In this document: positions 26,993 through 34,862 of the stretch, piece after piece
Position numbering within the stretch: position 1 is the stretch's first letter
How the letters are laid out: each line of letters starts with the position of its first letter
Source: Mycobacterium asiaticum
Lineage (GTDB): Bacteria > Actinomycetota > Actinomycetes > Mycobacteriales > Mycobacteriaceae
Reading direction: 5' to 3'
Assembly (NCBI RefSeq): GCF_001673315.1
Contig: NZ_LZLQ01000059.1
Coordinates: 39,412-103,411, forward strand
Length of the DNA: 64,000 nucleotides
Notes under the pieces: generated by a model
Seen by the model: the letters and a program-made list of their open reading frames with translations, nothing else
Database searches by the model: none
Told to the model about the DNA's origin: nothing
Translations under genes and position numbers: made by a program

Positions 26993-28635
26993 GCCTGAGG
27001 TTCGCCTTCTATGGCCGAGTGAGCACGGAGGACGCTCAAGACCCGGAGGCGAGCCGCAGCTGGCAGAAGCGGCGTGCCATGGACCTGATCACTCCGCACG
27101 GCGGATTCATCGCCGCCGACTACTTCGATGTGGGACAGAGCCGTTCACTGCCGTGGAAGCGCAGGCCAGAGGCGTCACGTCTGCTTGCTGATGTCGCTTG
27201 TCGGGACCGTAGCTTTGATGCCGTAGTGATTGGGGAACCCGCCCGTGCGTTCTACGGGCCGCAGTTTGCGCTCACCTTCCCTGTCCTCACGCACTACGGA
27301 GTTGGCCTGTGGGTACCCGAGGTCGGCGGAGCGGTCGATCCCGGCTCCGAGGCACACGACCTGGTGATGACTCTGTTCGGCGGCATGAGCAAGGGAGAGC
27401 GCGCTCGAATCCAGATGCGCGTCCGTACGGCGATGTCAGCACTCGCGCACGACACCGCCAGATATCTCGGTGGTCGACCACCCTACGGTTACCGGCTCGT
27501 CGATGCCGGCCCGCATCCAAACCCTGCCAAGGCCAATCTTGGGCAGCGGCTTCACCGCCTCGAACCCGACCCCGCGACATCTTCGGTCGTCGAGCGGATC
27601 TACCGCATGTACGCCGACGGAGCGGGCCTGCGCTATATCGCGCAACGGCTCACCGACGATGGTGTACCGTCACCGAGCCAGTACGACCCGGCACGGAATC
27701 GGCATCGTGACCCACGAGGATGGTCCCATTCGGCGATCCGCGCGATACTCGACAACCCGGCGTACCGCGGTATCCGTGTTTGGGGCAAGCAGGAGAAATA
27801 CGAGGTTCTGGTCAACCCCGATGATGTCGCTGCGGGGTATGAGACTCGTATGCGGTGGCGTGATGAGGCCGACTGGATCGCACCAGAACGCCGCACGCAT
27901 GAAGCGCTGATCCGTGACGAACTAGCGCAGGCTGTTCGTCTTCGGATGCAGGCGCGGCGGGGTCCCGGTCTTGTTTGCAGCAGAGAGTCAACAGTGCCAT
28001 ATGCACTGCGTGGGCTGCTGTTCTGTGCCGCATGTGGACGGCGGATGCAGGGCGCTGCCCGCGCCGGGAAGCGAACAACACGCATCCTCTACCGTTGTGA
28101 GCTCGGTAAGTCGCGTTCGGTACCCGCGGACCTGAGTGATCACCCGCGCACCGTCTACCTCCGTGAAGATGAGGTGACTGCGCGACTTGACGAATGGATC
28201 GCCACCCTGGCCGATCCGGCCGACTTGGCACGCGGGCAAGACGCGGACCCGGTAGCAGGGGCTGGCTACGCGGCCTTGCGGCGCCAGCTCAGCGAGGCGA
28301 ATGCGAAGGTTGCTGCTCTGGTTACCGCCGTGGAGTCTGGTGTGGCCGTTGAGGATTTGACTGTTGCATTGCGCCGCCGCACCGCCGAGCGCGACGAGCT
28401 GAAGGTCCGTCTTGAGCAAGCGGAGCGACCTCGCGTCATGACTGCCGCACAAATCAGCGAGTTGGTTGAGGAATTGGGCGGGCTGTCAGCAGTGCTTGGT
28501 GAGGCAACCGGGGCGGAACGCGCTCAGGTATACGCAAGCCTGGGCCTGCGCCTCGACTACGACCCGCATCTTCAGCGAGTCACGGCGACTGCCGACTTAA
28601 GTCGTGTCGCCGGACGTGTCCGAGGGGGGACTTGA
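26989..28635 (+). CDS. large serine recombinase (integrase)
   Basis: Protein of 548 residues. The N-terminal resolvase domain starts YGRVSTED with the nucleophilic serine near residue 11 and continues to GGMSKGERARIQMRV. A Recombinase domain (GRPPYGYR...GAGLRYIAQRL...NPAYRGI) follows, then a zinc ribbon with CAACGRRMQ and YRCE, and a coiled coil near 410-480. GGGAGGGGAG precedes the GTG start. The last six codons and the stop lie inside the tRNA-Leu att repeat at 28616-28642, so the gene abuts its presumed attachment site. Confidence 0.9.
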   Translation: MSLRFAFYGRVSTEDAQDPEASRSWQKRRAMDLITPHGGFIAADYFDVGQSRSLPWKRRPEASRLLADVACRDRSFDAVVIGEPARAFYGPQFALTFPVLTHYGVGLWVPEVGGAVDPGSEAHDLVMTLFGGMSKGERARIQMRVRTAMSALAHDTARYLGGRPPYGYRLVDAGPHPNPAKANLGQRLHRLEPDPATSSVVERIYRMYADGAGLRYIAQRLTDDGVPSPSQYDPARNRHRDPRGWSHSAIRAILDNPAYRGIRVWGKQEKYEVLVNPDDVAAGYETRMRWRDEADWIAPERRTHEALIRDELAQAVRLRMQARRGPGLVCSRESTVPYALRGLLFCAACGRRMQGAARAGKRTTRILYRCELGKSRSVPADLSDHPRTVYLREDEVTARLDEWIATLADPADLARGQDADPVAGAGYAALRRQLSEANAKVAALVTAVESGVAVEDLTVALRRRTAERDELKVRLEQAERPRVMTAAQISELVEELGGLSAVLGEATGAERAQVYASLGLRLDYDPHLQRVTATADLSRVAGRVRGGT

Positions 28636-28642
28636 ACCCCCA
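28616..28642. repeat. left att repeat of the satellite (attL)
   Basis: Identical over 27 bp to 38976-39002. It is a copy of the acceptor stem and T-arm of tRNA-Leu(GAG). The serine recombinase gene of the neighbouring element terminates in it. Confidence 0.9.
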
Positions 28643-28734
28643 AAGAGGTTCCTGGTCAGGGCGCCGAAACCGACTCTAGCTGCGAAAACAGGTCACGGCA
28701 GTTCACGAGAACTATCTGTGAATCGAGGAAGTTT

Positions 28735-28753
28735 GTGTCCAAACGGTGTCCAC
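28735..28753 (+). repeat. putative integrase arm-type sites, left
   Basis: Two copies of GTGTCCA(AA) 11 bp apart in the same orientation, 93 bp inside attL. A matching pair occurs inside attR at 38886. Confidence 0.5.
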
Positions 28754-28885
28754 GGCCGTCGCTGGCGTGACCTCCGTCGGCTGATGTTGTGGCACTCGCC
28801 CAGGCGCCCGACCACCGCCGTCACGTTCTGGACATCCGCGGCACGGCCCGCCGGTGGTCAGCGCCGGCCGAAACCACCATGGCTG

Positions 28886-30493
28886 CTAGGAAGTGGCCGG
28901 GCCGCGACCGACCCTTCGTCGTCGCAGCGACCCGCCCTCGGAAGGTGGGCATTGGCGGCAACGTCCGTGCACCCGTCGAACGACAACCTTGGCCTGCCAT
29001 TCATGGCCGTTGGCGCACCTCCACCAGACCACCTTGCCGCTCGCCGCTGCAACCTCGTCGGGTCCCAGATCATTACGCGTCGGGTGCCACTGCTTAGCGA
29101 CTTCGGGGAACAGATCAGCGAATGAGTTGCCCGGTGTTGGAAGCGCGCGCAACCTGACACGTCGTTCGACTCCACAAGGAGGACACCCGTGACCTCTCGC
29201 ACGGATGGATACCTTTTGCTGCCATTCGTGTCCGCAGGCTCCGCACTTCCACCAGAAGGTGGTGTTGCTGCCGGGATGGACTTGACCCGCGGTGATGTCA
29301 GCGTTCTTGGTCGGGTGGAATTCGGCTGCGAGGTCCGGGTTTTCAGTTGCCAAGCTCACTGCCCGGTGCTTGTACAGCGCTGTCGCGGCGGCGTCGGTGC
29401 CCCATAGACCTTTGTCTTCGACGTAGCGTGCGAGATGACGCGCGCTGTACCCGGCGCGGGCCAGTAGCTGAAGCGTTTTGACTGCAACCGACTTGATTGA
29501 CTCAGTTGGCGTCACCACCACTTCTAGGCCACCGATCGACGGCAACGGCTGTTCGCGAATTCGAACCACTAACCACCCAGCGGCCTCAAGCGCTGCTGAT
29601 TGCGCGCGATCGGCCCGAACCTTCTTTGCGTGGTAGTACGAGCCGTCGTACTCGACAATGCAATGCAGAGATGGCATAACGATGTCAGCGCGGACAGGAC
29701 GCCGGCCCTCAACAGGTATCGGCGGATGATCCTGAACGACCGGGAGCCCGGCCGCCGCTAGTTCGCATTCCAAACGCGTTTGCCGTTCGGACGTCCCGAT
29801 GATCGAGCACTTGGGACATCCAATTCCGACTGCCCGAGGCGCCACCATCGCCTTCCACTCATGACCGAACTTGCAGCGCCACCACACGGAAGCCCGGCCT
29901 CGCGGTCGGACGTCGAAAGGCGTCAATGCGCCGTTCTTGTCGGGGTGCCATTCTGCGGCCAGGGCCGGAGCCTTTTCTGCCAGTGATTCACCCGGCTTCG
30001 GAACTGCCTTTGAAACGCTGATGCTGCGGTATGCGCACTTGGAGCAACGTCGTCCACCTCGGGTGCGGTGATCGGGGTCGGTCTGCCATTCATGGCCGCA
30101 ATCAGCGCACCGCCACCACCGGCGCTGCTTGCTGCCGGGGTTGACGTCGAACGCGGTCACAGTGAGGTTCTTGGTTGGGTGCCACTCTTTGGCTACCTCA
30201 GGAAAAAGGTCGCCGAGTGACCGGCCTGGTTTCGGCGTCGCCTTCGCGACATGACGTTGACGCTCAGCGCATTCAGGACACTGCTCGCCTCGCCGGCGGT
30301 CGGCCGGTCGGACCGACCATTCGTGCCCTTCGACGCACTGCCACCACACTCGCTTATTGCTGCCCGCCTTGACGTGCGTTGGCTTGAGGTCACCATTGCG
30401 CGTCGGGTGCCACTGCGCGGCGACTTCGGGGTAGTAGTCGGCAAAGGATTGACCCGGCACGGGCGTGGCGGACGGCACGAACGCATTCTGCAT
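28886..30493 (-). CDS. zinc-ribbon repeat protein with embedded DUF559/VSR-like nuclease
   Basis: Protein of 535 residues (ATG at 30493). Five repeats of about 55 residues each have the pattern (L/Y)xPE(V/L)AxxxHPxxN, a WW(R/Q/K)C pair, GHEW and CPxC, as in DUF4379 zinc ribbons; they lie near 20-75, 96-153, 176-229, 386-440 and 461-515. Between repeats 3 and 4, residues 236-330 resemble a DUF559/VSR-type PD-(D/E)xK nuclease: RADIVMP (Asp270), CIVEYDGSYYH (Glu281, Asp283) and AAGWLVVRIRE. It lies at the cargo end of the satellite, alone on its strand. A DNA-targeting defence role is inferred. Confidence 0.75.
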   Translation of the reverse strand: MQNAFVPSATPVPGQSFADYYPEVAAQWHPTRNGDLKPTHVKAGSNKRVWWQCVEGHEWSVRPADRRRGEQCPECAERQRHVAKATPKPGRSLGDLFPEVAKEWHPTKNLTVTAFDVNPGSKQRRWWRCADCGHEWQTDPDHRTRGGRRCSKCAYRSISVSKAVPKPGESLAEKAPALAAEWHPDKNGALTPFDVRPRGRASVWWRCKFGHEWKAMVAPRAVGIGCPKCSIIGTSERQTRLECELAAAGLPVVQDHPPIPVEGRRPVRADIVMPSLHCIVEYDGSYYHAKKVRADRAQSAALEAAGWLVVRIREQPLPSIGGLEVVVTPTESIKSVAVKTLQLLARAGYSARHLARYVEDKGLWGTDAAATALYKHRAVSLATENPDLAAEFHPTKNADITAGQVHPGSNTTFWWKCGACGHEWQQKVSIRARGHGCPPCGVERRVRLRALPTPGNSFADLFPEVAKQWHPTRNDLGPDEVAAASGKVVWWRCANGHEWQAKVVVRRVHGRCRQCPPSEGGSLRRRRVGRGPATS

Positions 30494-30632
30494 CAATCCA
30501 CCGACGAGAATGCCAAGTCAGCGCACTGTCGAGGTCCGCCCAATTGGTGGTCGCCGAATGGCTACCCACTACGTTTCTCTTCTGGTACCTCGTTGCGGCC
30601 CGACAGTCACCGCGCGCCGCTACCGTGGGCGC

Positions 30633-31400
30633 ATGGCGGCGACGGGCTTGGAGGTGACGCTGCACCAGGGACGCGAACGCGCCGAGGTGTCGCGGTTCAC
30701 ACGCACGCTCGACGAGATCGTGCGGTCGCTACGCGAGATCGACGAGGTGTACATCGCCAACGAGACGCGAGCGACATGGGTTCTTGCGTCCCTGCGCCAT
30801 CGCCGCGGCAACTTGATCGTGCGTCTTGAGGCGCGCAACGTGCAGGCCAAGCGGGATCTATCGGACATGCTCGTGCCGGTCCAGGCGCTCGTCGATGGTG
30901 CTCACGTCCTCCAATCGGTTCCCGCCGTGCCGCGGCTTTTCACACCGGCCACCGTGAACCGGCTCGCTGGCCTTTCTGTACCGCGCGACGGCGTTCAAAG
31001 CGTCTCGCTAGCGACGTACAACGGCGAGCGTGGCGAGAAGGTCGACCTCGACGAGTCGGTCAAGGACAACGCCGCCGCAGCAGTGAAGCCATTTGAAATT
31101 TCGTGGGGAACGGTCACCGGCCGTGTGTTTGGGGTCAAGGAGCTACGCGCCGGTCGGGTGAAGCTGACGATCCGTGACGAACTGACTCGGGCGGCGATCG
31201 ACGGCGAGGCGCCTGCGTCCCTCGCCGATGTGGCGGGGGACGTGTGGCGTCGCCGCGTGACGCTCGGCGGGAAAATCAAACGCAATGCTCGCGGCCAGGC
31301 CATTCGCATGGACGTCGAGCGCATCGGAACCGACCCCGCTCGTCTACATCGACACGTGCGTCTATATCGACCTGCTCGCCAAGAACGAAGCCGAGCATAA
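30633..31400 (+). CDS. protein of unknown function, upstream partner of PIN toxin
   Basis: Protein of 255 residues, mixed alpha/beta, that I do not recognise. ATG 30633 lies 6 nt after TACCGT, a typical mycobacterial -10 box, so a leaderless transcript is likely. The last 116 bp overlap the PIN-domain gene in another frame, so the pair must be expressed together. The N-terminal third (EVTLHQGRERAEVSRFTRTL) and central RLEARNVQAKRDLSD are charged. By position it could be the antitoxin or a nucleic-acid-binding partner. Confidence 0.65.
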   Translation: MAATGLEVTLHQGRERAEVSRFTRTLDEIVRSLREIDEVYIANETRATWVLASLRHRRGNLIVRLEARNVQAKRDLSDMLVPVQALVDGAHVLQSVPAVPRLFTPATVNRLAGLSVPRDGVQSVSLATYNGERGEKVDLDESVKDNAAAAVKPFEISWGTVTGRVFGVKELRAGRVKLTIRDELTRAAIDGEAPASLADVAGDVWRRRVTLGGKIKRNARGQAIRMDVERIGTDPARLHRHVRLYRPARQERSRA

Positions 31401-31878
31401 GGAAACACAGCGACCGCGCTGGGAGAGCGCAAAAGCGCTCCTCGATGCCGTAAACGCCGACCGCATCACCCTCGCGGCGTCGGCGCTCCTTGAGGCGGAG
31501 GTGAACTGCATTCCGATCGTGCGGGACGGCGACGAGTCGGTCAACGAGCAAGTCCGCGGATGGTTTACCGCCGCTTCGACGGTGTGGACGGACGTTGACC
31601 GATTCCTGGGCCGCGATGCTGCCCGCCTGGCCCGGCTGTGGCAGGAGTTCAGCGCCCCCGGCAAGCGACTCGGCGGCGCAGATGCGACGCACCTCGCGGC
31701 AGCCGTTCGGCTCGGTTGCAGCTACCTGATGACCCACGACGAGGGCTTCCCGATCGGTCAAACAGTCGACGGGGTGGCCGTGATGAGACCCACCGAGGTC
31801 TGGGTCCGCGATCTGCTGGACGAGCTAGCTGACGCCGACAAGGCCGGTCGACAACTCGCCGACGCCGACAACGAGTAA
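31285..31878 (+). CDS. PIN-domain ribonuclease (VapC-like)
   Basis: Protein of 197 residues. The acidic PIN residues are visible: VYIDTCVYIDLL near residue 23, LLEAEV near 70, GGADATHLAAA near 131 and YLMTHDEGFP near 152. PIN proteins are metal-dependent RNases, usually toxins. No in-frame start exists downstream of ATG 31285 before the first conserved Asp, so the long overlap with the upstream gene is real. It exceeds the usual VapC length of about 130 residues, with an acidic C-terminal tail. Confidence 0.8.
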   Translation: MLAARPFAWTSSASEPTPLVYIDTCVYIDLLAKNEAEHKETQRPRWESAKALLDAVNADRITLAASALLEAEVNCIPIVRDGDESVNEQVRGWFTAASTVWTDVDRFLGRDAARLARLWQEFSAPGKRLGGADATHLAAAVRLGCSYLMTHDEGFPIGQTVDGVAVMRPTEVWVRDLLDELADADKAGRQLADADNE

Positions 31879-31885
31879 TCGACTT

Positions 31886-32371
31886 GTGGCAGATGTGACA
31901 CTCGCCAGTGTGTTGATCGGCGGCATCCCCGCGTTGCTCGTCGCTCTCGTCGGTGTTGGCGGGGTCGTGTACACGCAGCGGCGGGCCGATGCGCGCCAGG
32001 ATCGAATCGCGGCGGCGAACCGCGAGTTCGAGCACCAGGCGCGGGTTCTGGACCGTCGCCGCGAGCTTGGCGCTGAATTCGTCTCGGCCGTTTGGATGTT
32101 GGCGACCGAGAGTCGAGATCAAGTGCCCGACGGCGCCGACTACTCGGACCTTCTACCGTCGGAAACCGCCGATGTTCGACGCACCCTTTCGACGGTGTGC
32201 ATGGTGCTCGATCAGGAGGGTCGAAAGGCAGCTGAGCAGGTGTTCAATGCGCTGCTGGCGCATGTCGGTGTCTTCACTCAAGAGACCTGGGACGCGATCG
32301 GCGCCGCCGAGGATGCACTGATCGACGTCATTAACGGCGCGCCGGGTGACGGCGCGGGCCGCAGGACTTAG
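31886..32371 (+). CDS. membrane-anchored helical protein of unknown function
   Basis: Protein of 161 residues. Residues 7-29 (ASVLIGGIPALLVALVGVGGVVY) form one membrane segment; an arginine/glutamate-rich helix (RRADARQDRIAAANREFEHQ) and a helical C-terminal domain follow in the cytoplasm. The GTG start lies 7 bp after the PIN gene stop, so it is probably the third gene of that unit. A single-TM plus coiled helix layout recurs near phage-defence genes, but I cannot name the family. Confidence 0.65.
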   Translation: MADVTLASVLIGGIPALLVALVGVGGVVYTQRRADARQDRIAAANREFEHQARVLDRRRELGAEFVSAVWMLATESRDQVPDGADYSDLLPSETADVRRTLSTVCMVLDQEGRKAAEQVFNALLAHVGVFTQETWDAIGAAEDALIDVINGAPGDGAGRRT

Positions 32372-32428
32372 CCGCGCCAAGCACCGGACGGCACCCCCGC
32401 TCAGCACTAGGTCCTACCGGTGTCGTAA

Positions 32429-32641
32429 TCAGCCAGCTGGGTCGCGGCCGGTGTCCGCCCCGCGGTACGTCTGCATGGCAGGCCCGGTTTCGATCCGTAC
32501 CCGCAGCATCCGCATGTAACCGCGCATCCAAAGCTTCGGCAGCAACAGCGATTCGCCGCCGGCATACGGGTTGCAGTCTCCCGGATCGGCGAGCGAACCC
32601 GAGTAGAGCGCGAACATGTACTCAGCGCGCTTCGACGTCAC
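32429..32641 (-). CDS. small conserved-looking protein
   Basis: Up to 70 residues, with NPYAGGESLLLPKLWMRGY in the middle. The pattern of CNPY, glycine-rich turn and WMRGY recalls ribosome-modulation-factor-like proteins of phages and mycobacteria, but this is only a resemblance. The start is uncertain: GTG 32641 has the SD-like AGGAG touching it, and ATG 32617 has none. It is the last gene of the leftward operon. Confidence 0.5.
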   Translation of the reverse strand: MTSKRAEYMFALYSGSLADPGDCNPYAGGESLLLPKLWMRGYMRMLRVRIETGPAMQTYRGADTGRDPAG

Positions 32642-32750
32642 TCCTCAAGGATGCAGCCGCGTGGGCCCAGCCCGGCGGACCCACGCCGACGACCAGGACG
32701 GCGCCTGCGACAACGACCAGGACCGGGGCGTCGCCGCGGCCGGCCGGTGC

Positions 32751-33062
32751 TCAATTGCTCGGCTCGATCGGCGTCGCCGCGATCGCGTCCTGTGCCGTTC
32801 GGCGATACTTTGTGCGCACGCTGACACCAGTCCGAGCGCGGTAGCCGGCCGCGTACGCCGTCTGCGTTGTCTTGTTCCACGCGCGGCACTCGTCGCAGCG
32901 ACACCGCTTCTGCCGGTACCCCCGGCGGGTGCCGTGCTCCCACTGCTCAGACGCGGCCTTCACGCACACTCCGCAACGCCGGCGATCGGCCGGCGCAGAG
33001 TCCCGGTACGTCGGCACCAGCCGGCCACAGACGACGCACGGCACGTCAGCTTTGCGCGGCAC
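32751..33062 (-). CDS. small zinc-finger phage-type protein
   Basis: Protein of 103 residues with paired cysteines CVVCGRL, CGVC and CRCDEC and the conserved block WEHGTRRGYRQKRC, a pattern common in short mycobacteriophage proteins next to replication genes. GTG 33062 is chosen because AAAGGAG lies 7 nt upstream; the longer frame to 33119 lacks a site. The zinc finger probably binds nucleic acid. Confidence 0.65.
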   Translation of the reverse strand: MPRKADVPCVVCGRLVPTYRDSAPADRRRCGVCVKAASEQWEHGTRRGYRQKRCRCDECRAWNKTTQTAYAAGYRARTGVSVRTKYRRTAQDAIAATPIEPSN

Positions 33063-33261
33063 GGCTCGCTCCTTTCCAGCAGTCTTTTTTGTGGGGAAAC
33101 GAGGAGGGGGCAGCGCCAATGCCTCGGGGGGCGCTGCGGGACCGGGGTAGGGGTCACCCGCCCTGGGTGCCTGTGTGCCGCGTTGCGGGTCGGCGCTGGC
33201 GGCTTTTGGGGCTCGGGGTGCGAGGCGTCGCAGCGTGGACGCCAGTCGGCGGGCGGTGTGT

Positions 33262-33651
33262 TCACGTCGTCGCGTCGTCCTGATCGGTGGGCAGGCTGGC
33301 GGTGCGCCCGGAGCCGTCGGGGCATGATTGCGCGGTGTGCCAGTGGGTCACGACGTTGCCGTTGTGCCCGTGCAGGTACGCGGGCGCGTGGCCGCAGTGC
33401 GCGCATATGTCGTTGTGCTCGTCGTCGAGCAGCTTGCCGGCCTTCTCGATCAGCCAGCGGATGGCGGCGGGTTGAGCACCGGCGCGCGGGAACAGGTCGA
33501 CGTGGGCGCCGTGGTCTTCGGCGCGCTGGACCCCGACGATCAGCACGGCGTCAACGGTCGCGGCGTTGGGGTCGCGTGTGGTGGCGAGCAGTGCGCCGAT
33601 CGCGTCGTCGAGTAGCGCGAACGCTTCGCGCTGTTCGTGGATTGTGTTCAC
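33262..33651 (-). CDS. phage-type protein with C-terminal Cys/His cluster
   Basis: Protein of 129 residues. The N-terminal 75 residues are helical (REAFALLDDAIGALLATTR). Near residue 84 lies CAHCGHAPAYLHGHNGNVV followed by HWHTAQSC, which can bind zinc. GAGGA precedes the GTG start by 8 nt. Function unknown. Confidence 0.6.
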   Translation of the reverse strand: MNTIHEQREAFALLDDAIGALLATTRDPNAATVDAVLIVGVQRAEDHGAHVDLFPRAGAQPAAIRWLIEKAGKLLDDEHNDICAHCGHAPAYLHGHNGNVVTHWHTAQSCPDGSGRTASLPTDQDDATT

Positions 33652-33750
33652 GGCCTGGTCCTCGTCGTGGTGCTGGGCCTGACGGCCGGCGCGCCAGGAA
33701 GGTAACCGGGACTTCCGTCCCGCGCCGGCCGTCAGGTGATCGTGGTTGCC

Positions 33751-34533
33751 CTACCGGCGGTTGAAGCCGGCGGCGTTCGCGCGTGCGGCGAGGCCGCGGG
33801 CCTCGGCTTCGGCGTCTGCCTTCATCTGCGCGGCGCGCGCCTTGAACTCGTCGAGATTCGCGAGTCGCAGCGGGATTCCGCAGCGCGCGAGAACCCACAC
33901 GCCGACCTCGCGGGCGCGCTCGTCTCGCGCCATCTCGTACGCCGGAGCCAGGTCGGCGAGACGCGCGGGGGTCAGGACGGTCACTGAGTCGGCGCTGTTT
34001 CTGACGCCGGCGACCGCGGCCAGCGCGTAGAAGCCGTTCGTCGCCGTGGTCCACGCCCGCACGGCGACCTGCGCGTTGTGCAGGTGGGACATGATGGCGC
34101 CGCCGCGTGCGACGGCGCCGGCAGCGTCGTTCAGGTTCACGCCGGCGTCCGCGGCGGCGGCGAGCTTCGCCGAGTGCTCGTCGAGCGCGTCGGCCCACCC
34201 GTCGAGGATGTCGCCGGCGTGATCGCCGAGTGCGGCCAACTTCAACTGCTCGGCGCGGCTGCGTGCGGCGGCGAGGATGTTCCCCTCGGTGAGTTGCGCG
34301 TTGAGCGCCATCATCCGAATCACCGGGTCGGTGACGTAGTTGCGACCTTCCTGGATGGCGTCGAGGACGGCGCGGTGCAGAGTCTCGGGCTTGCAAACGG
34401 TCTGGTTGGCCGCTTCCGTGAACGCTTCCGCCTCGGCGAACTGTTCGACGTAGGCGGGGGGCAGTGCGACGTGGAGCGTGTTGGCGGCATTGGTAACGGC
34501 TTGGGCCCTGGTGTGAGCCGAGATTCGCATCAT
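33751..34533 (-). CDS. helical phage-type protein of unknown function
   Basis: Protein of 260 residues (MMRISAHTRAQAVTNAANTL...), almost wholly alpha-helical and alanine-rich, with a basic/acidic C-terminal coiled region. AAAGGA lies 9 nt before ATG 34533, which decides the start against a longer GC-rich frame. It is the largest gene of the leftward operon without a recognisable domain. In satellites, genes at this place often interfere with helper packaging; nothing in the sequence proves that here. Confidence 0.6.
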   Translation of the reverse strand: MMRISAHTRAQAVTNAANTLHVALPPAYVEQFAEAEAFTEAANQTVCKPETLHRAVLDAIQEGRNYVTDPVIRMMALNAQLTEGNILAAARSRAEQLKLAALGDHAGDILDGWADALDEHSAKLAAAADAGVNLNDAAGAVARGGAIMSHLHNAQVAVRAWTTATNGFYALAAVAGVRNSADSVTVLTPARLADLAPAYEMARDERAREVGVWVLARCGIPLRLANLDEFKARAAQMKADAEAEARGLAARANAAGFNRR

Positions 34534-34568
34534 GTGGGGGAGTCCTTTCGGGTGTGTGCGGGTGGCGG

Positions 34569-34862
34569 TCAGGGTGTCGTGCGGGAGACGTTTCGGCCGT
34601 TCGAGAGGCCGGCGAAGCCGTCGTTCTCGTCGTCGAGGGTGGCGAACAGTTCTCGCGCCCATTGCCGCTGTTCGTCGGTGTACTCGCCGTCGTCCTGGTC
34701 GTCGTCGTCCTGGTCGCCGGCGTCGTTCGATCCGGTGAACAGGTTTTGCGCGAACCGCTTGTCGGCGTCGCGCGTGTCGGGGTCTTTCAGACGTCCGCGA
34801 AGCTGCCGTAGCTCGTCGTCGGTCAACGAGGCGATCACGCGGGCTCGTTCCTGTCGGTTCAT
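34569..34862 (-). CDS. small acidic protein
   Basis: 97 residues (MNRQERARVIASLTDDELRQ...). A short helical N-terminus is followed by an Asp-rich linker (GDQDDDDQDDGE near residue 50). The start overlaps the stop of the upstream HTH gene (ATGA at 34859-34862). Function unknown; strong acidity could suit a DNA-mimic or scaffolding role. Confidence 0.6.
   Translation of the reverse strand: MNRQERARVIASLTDDELRQLRGRLKDPDTRDADKRFAQNLFTGSNDAGDQDDDDQDDGEYTDEQRQWARELFATLDDENDGFAGLSNGRNVSRTTP

Larger units (their letters stand above)
21346..28635. mobile_element. compact actinomycete ICE-like element (FtsK/RepSA/serine recombinase)
   Basis: Gene order HD protein, Nudix, Xre regulator, small conserved protein, FtsK/TraB-type translocase, RepSA-type initiator, 65-residue ORF and serine recombinase matches the plan of pSAM2-type actinomycete integrative conjugative elements, which move as double-stranded DNA with one FtsK-like protein. 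The integrase here is a large serine recombinase rather than the usual tyrosine type. The right end reaches the tRNA-Leu att repeat; the left end is placed by gene content only. Confidence 0.65.

Noticed and set aside
32616..33764. 382-codon forward frame
   Set aside because: Arginine/glycine-rich, no motif, no ribosome site; it lies opposite two zinc-finger-type genes with good starts, so it is a GC shadow.
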